From positions 1,054,001 to 1,118,000 of the forward strand of contig JAPDOI010000039.1 in NCBI GenBank assembly GCA_029168955.1: 64,000 nt of DNA, written 5' to 3'. The notes beneath the pieces are model-generated. The model was not told the origin of the DNA and made no database searches. It saw only the letters and a program-made list of their open reading frames with translations. The stretch comes from Aplectana chamaeleonis (taxonomy: Eukaryota > Nematoda > Chromadorea > Rhabditida > Cosmocercidae). A program made the translations under genes and the position numbers. Below, piece by piece: positions 54,891 to 64,000 of the stretch (position 1 is its first letter; the number at the start of each line of letters is the position of its first letter).

Positions 54891-55601
54891 AGGATTGACA
54901 TGACAAGTCTCAGAGATGAAGAGTGCAGAAGGAATTTTCGACAACGCGTTTCTATTCACATCGGAGTACGGACTAAGAAGAAACTTTGCGACGCGTAATC
55001 TTTTGTCTGGTGCATCCAGGACGCTTTCAAAGAGGCACTCCCAGTTGTACAGCCTAAGAAGAAGTTTGCCTACGTCTCAGAAGAAACAACATCTAGATAT
55101 AACAGAGTATGTGCTTTCCGAACTGCAGGAAACTTCGTGGAGGAGAAGCGTCTGAGGAGGAAGTTGCGTCGGCAGCTTCAAAGTGACCGCGAACGAGAGG
55201 GGACGTGTAGAGCTAAGGAGTTCGAGAAGGCTTGGGAGGAGAAGAATCCGAGGAAAGCCTACACTTTGCTGCGACAGTATAGCGGGAAGATGAAGAGATG
55301 TTCTCCTGTCTTGAACACTACCAATGGAGCTGCAGTTGGTGATGCGACGCTGCCAATATGGAAGGATTACTTCAGTTCACTACTGAATCGTCCAGCGCCA
55401 TCAGTACCTGAGCTCCCGCATGTTCAGAGAGCACATTACGATGTCAGTGAGGAACCGCCGACAGAGTCTGAAGTTTTGGATTGTGCCAGGAAAATGAAGA
55501 ATGGAAAGGCTGGTGGAGATGACAACATCACTGCTGAAATGCTGAAAGCTCTTCCTCCGTCTGGGATTCGTGAAATGACCAACACCATCCGTGCCATATG
55601 A
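54891..55601 (+). pseudogene. RTE linker and RT N-terminal region
   Basis: Broken frames to 55136, then open: KRLRRKLRRQLQSDRE, KAYTLLRQYSGKMKRCSPVL, DYFSSLLNR, RKMKNGKAGGDDNITAEMLK (RT motif 0/1 region). It ends at TGA 55599-55601, in phase with the next part, where related proteins have Trp. Confidence 0.85.
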
Positions 55602-56421
55602 ATGAGCGAAAGGATACCCGATTCGTGGAGACATGCGATCATCGTACCTCTTCACAAGAAGCTATCCGTCACGGATCCTAAGAACTACAGAGGAATCTCT
55701 CTACTTCGTGTCATGTACAAGGTTTTAGAGCGTATGATTCTCGAGCGACTTATCAAACATCGTGAAGGAACGACCAGAGATGAGCAAGCCGGTTTTCGAC
55801 CTGGAAGATCGACCATCGACCAAGTGTTCGTCATGAGAAGAGTAAATGAATCGTGGCAGCGGTATTCGAAGCCATTACAGCTTGCTTTTTTGGAATTTGA
55901 AGCCGCGTTCGACTCTCCTCATCGTGATCGATTGCTCAATGCTCTGCGAGCAGATGGAGTCCCGGAAAAGTATGTTCGCTTAATCGAGGACATGAACAAA
56001 GGAACAACAGCAGCAGTTCGTACACCTGTCGTATTTCCGTCAGCTTTCGAGGTAAAAACAGGAGTAAGGCAAGGAGCCGTTGCAGGACCTTTTCTTTTCA
56101 ACTTCGCCGTTGATGACATCATGCGTAGAGTTGCAGAACAGTTTCCTGCGGATGTGATCCTAACACCATCAGGACGCTCCCTTGTCGACCTGGAGTACGC
56201 CGACGACATCGTGTTATTCGCTGAAAACGACGCAAAACTGCAAAGGATTGTGAACCTTGTTTCGAAGTATGCCGCAGCCTATGGACTTCGTCTTCGTCCC
56301 GACAAATGCAAGCAGATGTGGGTCTCTCAGAGGCCTTCAACGGGAGTTTGTGTGGACGCACAACGTATCGAACTGGTGGACGATTTCTATTATTTGGGCT
56401 GTTTGCTGAAGAACCAATGGT
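55602..56421 (+). pseudogene. RTE reverse transcriptase, core
   Basis: RIPDSWRHAIIVPLHKK, RGISLLRVMYKVLERMI, AGFRPGRSTIDQVF, motif A LEFEAAFDS, GVRQGAVAGPFLFNFAVDD, YADD (56195-56206), KCKQMW. The motif A catalytic Asp is Glu (GAA, 55893-55895), whereas copy 1 keeps Asp. Stops at TAG after a one-base insertion near 56414. Confidence 0.9.
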
Positions 56422-57042
56422 AGTTATGCAGCGGATATTCGACAACGATGTGCGAAAGCTACGTCTGCATTCAATTCTCTAACCAAGTGTTTGTGGTCTA
56501 CCACCATCGCGAAGGAAGTCAAGTTGCGCGTCTACCTATCCGCTATTCGCCCTATCATGATGTACGGATCGGAGACGTGGGCAGCACCGAAGACGCAGAT
56601 GGAAAGGTTGGATTGCACAGAGAGGAAGCTTTTTAGGCGTTCGCTTGGATATTTCTGGCCGCGTGTATGCCATAACGAAGACCTTTACAAGGAAATCGAC
56701 GCAGTACATAAACGCTTGACACGAGGGAGGTGCCAGCATCTCCTAACGCCATCTCAAGCAGCAATGGAAAGTCGACTTCGACTGCTCGGGCATATACTAA
56801 GAAGAACGCCGGATCGTCTCGTACAACACGCTTCAAGAATGCTTCCAAATCCTGTCTGGAAACTGCCACCTGGGCGTAGGCGAAAGTTCTGGGCGGATGT
56901 GGTTAAAGAGGATTTGAAGTCACTCCGCATCGAAAGACAGTTCAGGCGCGATGTTTCGTTTCGCAGGAAATGGAATAGTGACAGCTGGATGGAATGTATT
57001 CAATTTGTGGCTGGAGACCGTGAAAAATGGACTGACTACTAG
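56412..57042 (+). pseudogene. RTE RT thumb and C-terminal region
   Basis: Continues in the +1 frame: NGSYAADIRQRCAKATSAFN, LWSTTIAKEVKLR, IMMYGSETWA, RLLGHILRR, PPGRRRKFWADVV, DREKWTDY and stop. Matches copy 1 closely; copy 1 continues past the last Tyr region to GEDAE. Confidence 0.88.
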
Positions 57043-57204
57043 GACGGCACACCTCGGTGAAGATGCGGAATGACCGCGTCAGGCGAAAGCCAACCGATTA
57101 AGTAAGTAAGTAAGTAAGTAAATAAATAAATAAATGTATAAAAATTCAAAGCTGTGGAAAAACTGATGTCGTGTACGCTGAACTTGTTTTATTCATTTTT
57201 AAAA

Positions 57205-57292
57205 ATTTTCTGTTTTCTGTTTCCTGTTTTCTGTTTTCTGTCAAACTGGATTTTCTGTTTTCTGTCTCCAAAGAATTTTTTTCCGCACACCA
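57205..57292 (-). repeat. Capped word repeat, TTTTCTG type
   Basis: TTTTCTG words with cap CCGCACACCA at the right end; follows RTE copy 2. Confidence 0.7.
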
Positions 57293-57945
57293 CTGCTGCC
57301 CACAGAACTCGAACGAGACCTTCATTCACAATAACCCGAAAGGTTTTCACAGAGCTCAACCATTTGATAATCTACGCCAGAAGTTTGGGCAGTAATGAAT
57401 GCCCTTTCGAGAGATTGCATGTATTTCAACAAAAAGCCTTCAAGGTTCCTCTTGTTAAGTATACTGGACGAAAATTCAGTTTCAAAACTGTGCTAGACTT
57501 TTGATGTACTTCTGATTAGTTTAGTACATACCTTACTTTGGCACCTTGTCGTTTACAATGCAAAAGGATATACACAAAGAATCGCATTTGCTTAGGTTTA
57601 AAGAAACGCAAATGCACTAGCGGGTCATACTCACATGTAATATAGATATCGAAAAAACTCTAAAACTCTTAAACGTGGTCGACGGGATAAGGTTCGCTAT
57701 GTTTTCCGTTAGCCAAATGTTGTTCGAGCGGCTGAGTGCGCATCCTCGCTTCCAGCGCCACAACAGGGATAGGAGGACGCCAACTCAAAGGCAGTGGACC
57801 CTATAGCTGGGCTCGAATAATCGCAATCGAAGAAACATTCGAATAAAATATTCGACAAAAAAATATATACTGCAGGTTCCAAGAAGTTAAAAGCTTAAAA
57901 ATGTAGTTTTTTGTTGTCACCCTCCAAAAGCGCATCAGTCTTCGG
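57293..57945. other. No gene recognised
   Basis: Short TTCGAATA-like words at 57828-57860; otherwise nothing. Confidence 0.4.
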
Positions 57946-58849
57946 AAAATCCGGAAACGGACCTCATAAATGTGTTAAGCGCCCAAAACTACCCCCCTGA
58001 GCAAAGTTTGGGTGAAGGCAAATTTTCCATACTTTGTCCAGACTGACAGCGTTTTGGACTTGTACGAATTTTCGGTTGGGCGTTTATTTATACCGATTAG
58101 AGGGCTCTGGAAGCGTTCTAGAAAAATGATCTAGATTTGACCTAAAATCCTCACAGGGGGTTTTCTTGAGGCGCTCACCACGAATCTGTGGTTTATTAGT
58201 CGATTTTCCGAAGTTTTCGGATAATTTCGTTCGAAGCTTCCCAACCGGGGAAAATTTCAAGGGAAAAACGCCACTTTCGAGATTTCCGAATTCCTAATAT
58301 AGATATGTCTCAAAATCAACCTCTGAGGGTTGTTTGGAGTGCTAAACACAAATCTGGAGTCTGTTTATCGATTTTCTGCAGGTTACGGTAGATTACGGTG
58401 GGTATACGGTAGTTTGGTCAAAATCACAATTTACTCAAAATTTGTGTACGGGGGTTATTCGGGGTGGAGAGAACGAATTTGACGTCCTTTTGTCGATGTT
58501 CGAAATACTAAGGTGGGTTTTGACCCCTGAATGACATGCTACCTACCGTAACCTACAGTAAACCTCACAATTCCGACAAATGGACTCCAGATTCGTGTTC
58601 AGCACCCTAGACTACCCTTACAAACAACTTTTGAGCTAAATCCGAGAAAAAATTTTGAAACTCCAAAAAAACTGGCCTTGCCCGCATCTTGTTGGAACTC
58701 TTTCGCGGGGCTTGGAATATGCTCATAACTTTTTTGAACCTGCAGCTCGGGGGCGGGATACTGCGCATTTTTACTATTGAGCCAGAAAAGATACTAACGA
58801 TACTAGTCGTTTTGGCAGATCCGACCTACGCTTTGTATACTTCCCTTGT
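57946..58849 (+). repeat. ~0.93-kb dispersed repeat, copy 2
   Basis: Matches 5884-6812 over its length at moderate identity, with many small indels. Ends in ACGCTTTGTATACTTCCCTTG, followed directly by a small TTA-flanked MITE. Confidence 0.75.
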
Positions 58850-58852
58850 TAG

Positions 58853-58986
58853 GCCTCTTTCAGAGTGCGATCGCTGATCGCCGCGTTGACATGTTTTGAA
58901 TACAGATCGACGTGCGACGCGATCTCGATCGATGCTCATGTTTATCATCCCATCGCGTCGCTCGGCGATCAAACTCTGAAAGAGGC
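58853..58986. mobile_element. Small MITE with TTA target duplication
   Basis: Ends GGCCTCTTTCAGAGTGCGAT and ATCAAACTCTGAAAGAGGCC are inverted, flanked by TTA on both sides. 3-bp TTA suggests a Harbinger-like MITE. Confidence 0.78.
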
Positions 58987-59487
58987 CTTAGGCCTTCGCT
59001 CTCTTTGTTTTTGAAAAGGGTGGGAAACTCTGACGTACTGGTCGTGTTTACGGGGGTAAAAATTTAGGCGTGAACATTTTCTCCAGAAGCCAAAGGAGGG
59101 TGGCCCACTTTTGGCATAAATCTAGTGGGGAGGGGTATTAGGGGCCACCCAAGATTCATAATGAAGGGATTGATATGAAACCATTTCACACGTTTCCACC
59201 ACGTTTGACGACACGACACGGGATTTTGTGCCTCAGTCTTTGTATGAAGATCACAGGAGGTAGACATTTCTTTGATACTTTATTGTCATTGCGGTTGTGC
59301 ACGAGGTGTGCGCGGCGCCTTAGCGGCTGGCTATTCATGTTCCCCACAATGCTAGCAATGTAAAGTGCCTCGATAAATTATAACGAAGTGGAATGGAACC
59401 GACGTGGTACGAGCGTCGCCGCCATAGTGGCAAAGGCGTTACACGTGAGCGAGACTTCAGGTGACACACCCTACAGCAGCGTTCGGA
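58987..59487. other. No gene recognised
   Basis: Mixed sequence with short frames. Confidence 0.4.
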
Positions 59488-59542
59488 GCGTCGCACTGAC
59501 ATGCGCAATCGCGAGACGCGATTGCGCATGTCAGTGCGACGC
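59488..59542. repeat. Perfect 25-bp-arm hairpin
   Basis: GCGTCGCACTGACATGCGCA continues to a 25-bp arm that is perfectly complementary to the arm after a 5-nt loop (GAGAC, 59513-59517). Confidence 0.95.
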
Positions 59543-59924
59543 AAAACTTGCGCCGCGCAGGTATTCATGTGTGAACGCAGCTCGTAAAGAGGCAACGACA
59601 ATTTTTTGTAGCGATACCAATTTTTTTCGCGTTCTTCCAAGTGCATGTGGTCCTAAATATGGTTATTTTATTCCCCTCATTGTTAGATTTGGTTGTGTCA
59701 ATGAAAGAACACTAAAGAAAACACGAGTTTGTCATCGCGTCACGTTGGCGACGTGGTGGTCGTCGCCCAAAGGAGAATCGCGCGTCATTTCGAATGTATC
59801 GCGCCTCTTCACTACGCCCAGCGAAGACGAGACGCGACGTCACGTGGTCGATATGTAGGCTGATTATAACATCGCGTCGAGCTGAGAATGAACTCCGAAT
59901 GCGACCTAACGACGCGCTGGCGTT

Positions 59925-61830
59925 GGTACAGTACCGCGCATATTTTCTGCAAAAACGGCATTTCGCGGCGTTTTTTTTTTGCGCGCACAAAGCGCCGCTT
60001 CGTCATAACTCGCTTCAGAAAGGTCTAAAATCAATCTTGAAAATTTTGTTTTGAATTTATCTCAACGAGGGGATTCTAATGGTATATAGAAGTATAAACT
60101 TTTATGAAAATGGAGAGCCTTTATTCTGGAAAAAGCGAATTTTCAACCCAATTTTTTCAATTTTTTGGATTTTCCCGTGTAAAACATGCCATGACGGATG
60201 TGTTAATTAGAAAATAGGAGGCTCTCAAATACATTCTAACTAAAATTATACATTTCATTCTGTGGGAACATTTTTATAGGCCCTTTCAGAGCCCACAATG
60301 ACTGGACTTTCAAAGAATTATAACTTTTGTAAAATATGTTTGCTAGGGTTTTAAAGTACTCAATGAATCCTCACGGAGCATCCGAGCGGTAACAAGCATT
60401 CGACAACCGCCGCGAATTCAGACAGATGATTTTGGAAAACCTCGAATTTTCAGCTGTTCTTGACCAAGTTTTCATCGTTTTCAGCGTTATTACATTTGTA
60501 TTCGCCTTTATAAAGTTCGAGGTAGGCAAATCAGGTGAAGTGTGATGACTCCACTTGTATGCGAACCTTTCTAGAGCGAAAAAAGCTCCTACCCATATTT
60601 TTTTGTAGCATAACAGTTTTGATGGCTGCATTTAGTGATTTACCCGTTTTTAAGCTTCCATTTTCAGTCCTCGGCCGAGTGAAGAAATTCAAATTGCTAG
60701 GCCTTTTAGAACGCTGGGCTACCTTCTAAAGACCGAATTCCGTCCTGCACTTCACATTAAACATAGCAGTTTCCCTTATAGCCAAAAGTACCACCTCGCG
60801 AAGGTCTCACCAGCGACCTGTGCCAAGGACCATGTTCAGAGGACCCTCTCGCCCGTTCCAGACGTCTTCAGCCGCAATCGTCTCACTGTCGTAGGCTCGC
60901 TTCAAGAGTTTTGAAAACGGCCCTCACTTTTCCTCAGCGCCCCTCCACAAAAGAGATACTCCCCCCGCAAATACACTCCTCGCCCCTCACACTGCACGGA
61001 AACACTTCCAAAATCGCTCACTGTAGAACACCCCAACAACTTCACCACTTGGAAATCGGCCAGAATGTCTCTCAAACAATGCCTTATCCGAATTTCAGGT
61101 AATTCCGTGCCCATCTCGATAGTCGTCAACTTCCGACATTTCACGGCCCCCACCCCACTGCCGCAGCTCACCCTCGCCCCGCCAGACAATGGTGTGCCGA
61201 CGGACAAAAATGAGACTCCTTCACCACCGAAATTGAAATTGCATCTAAATTATATTGCGACACTTTTGAGCCCTCACACGGCCTTGGTTCACTCAAAATT
61301 CTAGTCCCTTTCGACCACCCATGACACAATTTTCGCGATTTTTCTCGTATTTAGACCGCCGTTTTCCAGCCACCCGGCATCCTACCCCGCTCCGCCTGCC
61401 TTGGCCTGCACAATGCTTCTTCACCTTTCTATAACTGTGTTCAGTTCCCCCTTTCAAGCAAGTTCTACAGAACTTTCGACCCCCCAATGTACCACTTCGC
61501 GAATGTCTCACTAGCGACCTTCGCCAAGGGCCATGTTCAGAGGACCCTCTCGCCCGTTCCTCAGCCGCAGTCGTCTATCTGTCGTAGGCTCGTCTGAAAA
61601 CACTTCTGGAAATGGCCCTCACTTCCCCTCAGCGCCCATCCGCAAAAGTGATACGCCCCCCGCAAATACACTCCTCGCCTCACATTGCACGGAAACACTT
61701 CCAAATCGCTCACTGTAGAGCACCCTAACATCTTCATTCCTCGGAACTGGGCCCGAATACTTTTTGAAGAACGCCTTATACGAATTTCAGGCCATTTAGC
61801 ATCCATCTTGAAAGTCGCCATCTTCAATGT
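59925..61830 (+). repeat. Dispersed repeat R1, copy d
   Basis: Longest uninterrupted R1 copy: TACAGTACCGCGCATATTTT, GGCGTTTTTTTTTT tract, CCCGTGTAAAACATGCCATG, GCATCCGAGCGGT, then two terminal blocks (60780-61310 and 61500-61800). The site matching the copy-a MITE reads ATAA (60005-60008), unfilled. No conserved frame. Confidence 0.8.
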
Positions 61831-61990
61831 CGCTTACCACTTTTGTATTCCGCCTTCAAAAAGTTCTTCTCCGCAGCGTGTAAAACATTCAACATTTTTG
61901 GACCACATCCTTGGTGATATCTGATTGTTCATAACTTTTCCATTCTCTAGCCCACGACATCACTGTGATGCCATTTTTGACCAAACTTAA

Positions 61991-62188
61991 AAGCATCGTA
62001 CGCGCTGAAAACCACTCACCATTTTTTCGGTTCGAATGATTTTCTGTGCCCACCTAAGAACGTAGGGATAGTTTGTTTGGTTTAAAACGTCTCATTGTGA
62101 AGATAAATGAGGTAGAAAGTCTCAAATTCCGTCAAAAGAGGCCGGCCCTCCGTCAATCATCTGGCACAATTCGCTCTCAGCCATCATA
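61991..62188 (+). mobile_element. TTAA MITE family C, fragment
   Basis: Starts AAGCATCGTACGCGCTGAAA after TTAA (61987-61990) and matches the inverted right part of 36990-37535 to CAGCCATCATAT. Cut there by the 659-bp foldback. Confidence 0.82.
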
Positions 62189-62847
62189 TCCCAAAAGTTT
62201 AGCTTCCTGGCAAAAGTAATGATTTGGCAATGTTACAACTACAAGAAATATAGAATTTAATAAAATAAAATAAAAAAAAACAACTCGAAATATGTTTGAA
62301 AATGATTTGGCACAAAATAACCAGAAGCAATGAAAAACTGGGAAATGTAGTGAAATGACCAAAACCGGATTTGGCGGTCATTCATAGGCCAACTTTTGAT
62401 AAGTAGTGACTGACGAGGGATTACATTTTACAAGATTCTCCGTTAAACTTATCAAAGCTAAATCAAGCGCGCATCGGATTTGAGCGTTACGTTCACATAG
62501 CTTCACCTAGGCTGAATTCCGTATTACAGCTTCAATGAAATGTTTTACGGTTTCCGTTGCGCGCTTGATTTAGCTTTGATAAGGTTAACGGATTATCTTG
62601 TAAAATGTAATCGCTCGTCAGTCACTACATACTTATAAAAAATTTGGCCTATGAATGACCGCCAAATCCGGTTTTGGTCATTTCACTACATTTCCCAGTT
62701 TTTCATTGCTTCTGGTTATTTTGTGCCAAATCATTTTCAAACATATTTGGAGTTGTTTTTTTTTATTTTATTTTATTAAATTCTATATTTCTTGTAGTTG
62801 TAACATTGCCAAATCATTACTTTTGCCAGGAAGCTAAACTTTTGGGA
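62189..62847. mobile_element. 659-bp foldback with ~285-bp arms
   Basis: Arms 62189-62472 and 62559-62847 are nearly identical inverted copies; a 60-codon frame in each differs at about one residue. Loop 62473-62558. Ends CCCAAAAGTTTAGCTTCCTG and inverse. The high arm identity indicates recent origin or conversion. Confidence 0.95.
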
Positions 62848-63045
62848 ATTTCACATATTTTTCCCAAAGGTTCCCTTTATGACCTAATTTTTGCTCAGCG
62901 ATTCCCAGTCTGGAGAGGCAAAACCTTTTATGGAAGCTTTTGCCTTCGGTAAATAATTAAATCATTACCGATCGGTGTGGTCGGACGACTATAACTCCTG
63001 AAAATTGTGACCCGCAGACATAAAAAAACGACCATTTGTTTCCTA

Positions 63046-63430
63046 CTGAGGTCCCGTACACTTTTTGCGGCGTCATGCGCTTTTTTACCGGGGTCCCGCG
63101 CACTTTCTTTTTCGTCCTGTGCACTCCCACTTTTGGTCCGCACACTTTCTGCGGCGTTCGGCGCACTCTCATTCCGGTCTCACACACTTTCTGCGGCGTC
63201 CTGCGCACTTCCACCTGGGTCTCGCACACTTTCTGCGGTGTACGGCGCACTCTCATTCCGGTCCCACACACTTTCTGCGGCGTCCTGCGCACTCCCACTG
63301 TGGTCCTGTACATTTTTACAGCGTCCTGCGCATTCCCACTGAGGTTCCACAGACTTTTTACGGCGTCCTGCGCATTCCCGCTGAGGGCTCGCGCACTTTC
63401 TGCTGCGCCCTGCGCACTCCTCAAATTTTA
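63046..63430 (+). repeat. 42-bp minisatellite, right-edge array
   Basis: Nine or so diverged units with core CACACTTTCTGCGGCGT. Direct-repeat partner of 1-272. Confidence 0.88.
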
Positions 63431-63775
63431 TTCACACCAACCGTTCCAAGGAGGAAACAATCCTGGGCAGAAGCCTATCATTAGCTGTGTTGATTTTCAT
63501 TAGTTCATTTTTAAAGTTCAGTGAGCGTCGGATGGTTTACAATAACACGTTTACATGTTTTTGCCCGTCTTGGCCCTCAATTTTGAGGTTCCGCTAAAAT
63601 TGAGCATTCAGCTCCAGCATTGAATAGGAGCTAGCTGCATCCATTTCGAGCCTCCTGCCAAAAAATTCACTTCGTAGCTAAATTTTAAGTGTTGATCGTG
63701 AATGCCGTCTGGATAAAAAGGAGATTAACAGTTTTTCGACCAAAATCACTTGGTTTTCTCCACTTTCTCGGGTGC
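63431..63775 (+). repeat. Block flanking the 42-bp minisatellite (right copy)
   Basis: Matches 380-700 (GTGTTGATTTTCATTAG, CCTCAATTTTGAGGTTCCGC, TGCATCCATTTC). Confidence 0.75.
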
Positions 63776-63814
63776 CAAGAAACCATCTCACAAGGATCAT
63801 CCCTGTTGTGATGC

Positions 63815-63935
63815 TAACGGGAGGTGGGGGTGACCCCACCACCACTGTTCGCAGTGGGGTCCACCCCACTGCAAACCGTGGGGAGATGGGCCCATACTTG
63901 GGTACCACCTCCCCCCCTCCCCTGAGCCGTGGGCC
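63815..63935. repeat. GC-rich hairpin cluster
   Basis: GCAGTGGGGT and ACCCCACTGC (about 63851-63872) are inverted around CC; GGTGGGGGTGACCCCACC is a second near-palindrome. Function unknown. Confidence 0.65.
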
Positions 63936-64000
63936 TATCCCCTCGTCGACAAAAATTATCCTCCGGTATCCGGTGGATCTTCTGGAAAGTGACTGAGGCC

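Larger units (their letters stand above)
53850..57135 (+). mobile_element. RTE retrotransposon copy 2, near full length
   Basis: RTE-clade element with endonuclease and RT in one former ORF and a 3' tail of AAGT/AAAT units (57098-57135). It shares 5' sequence (GGTGCCCCTGCTTCTACTGA) and 3' sequence with copy 1. Breaks: frameshift in the endonuclease near 54640, frame breaks between 54890 and 55137, TGA in place of a Trp codon at 55599-55601, and a one-base insertion near 56414. Not autonomous. The clade is well known from hookworm and related genomes. Confidence 0.92.

Noticed and set aside
54061..57042. Intact RTE coding sequence
   Set aside because: Several frameshifts, a TGA in place of Trp, an altered endonuclease site and a motif A Asp-to-Glu change were seen.
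62199..62381. 60-codon hydrophobic frame kept in both foldback arms
   Set aside because: Arm identity explains conservation; AT-rich content produces the hydrophobic residues.
63036..63503. 155-codon frames on both strands at the right edge
   Set aside because: They arise from the 42-bp period of the minisatellite, as does the frame at 24-341.

Overview
This 64-kb window looks like repeat-dense intergenic DNA of a nematode, most likely a strongylid or hookworm-like species. The evidence is an RTE-clade non-LTR retrotransposon of the type abundant in hookworm genomes, a CR1-like LINE, a Penelope-like GIY-YIG remnant, a DIRS/PAT-type tyrosine-recombinase retroelement, and several sequences resembling the nematode spliced leader SL1. 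I found no intact host protein-coding gene. Every recognisable coding stretch belongs to a mobile element, and all of them carry frameshifts, stops, deletions or insertions.

Layout: 1-0.77 kb carries a 42-bp minisatellite plus a flanking block that recurs at 63.0-63.8 kb. 2-9 kb holds foldback elements and the first TTAA-flanked MITEs. 9.3-13.5 kb is a GC-rich tandem-repeat element and several copies of a long dispersed repeat (R1). 13.5-17.3 kb holds a 510-bp foldback, a TIR-bounded block enclosing the best SL-RNA-like gene (15050), and a 1.85-kb long-TIR element. 20.0-25.4 kb is a nested stack: a CR1-like LINE 3' end split by an RTE copy (8-bp target duplication) and by a 2.7-kb TIR element. 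26.3-27.1 kb is a Penelope-like 3' end. 27.9-39.4 kb is dense in TTAA MITEs and interleaved inverted repeats. 39.36-46.30 kb is a DIRS-like element whose pol is cut by three MITEs. 46.6-53 kb has word-repeat elements, tandem repeats, foldbacks and a possible SINE. 53.85-57.13 kb is a second, longer RTE copy. 57.2-62.9 kb repeats families seen at 5.9-13 kb and ends in a very homogeneous 659-bp foldback.

The elements record an order of events. The DIRS and CR1-like copies are hosts, and RTE, MITE and TIR elements landed in them. Empty and filled sites let the TTAA target specificity of the MITEs be read directly. Of everything here, the SL1-like sequences stand out as possibly functional: four copies each have a GT donor directly after the 22-nt exon-like part, and two show paired changes that keep the donor stem.
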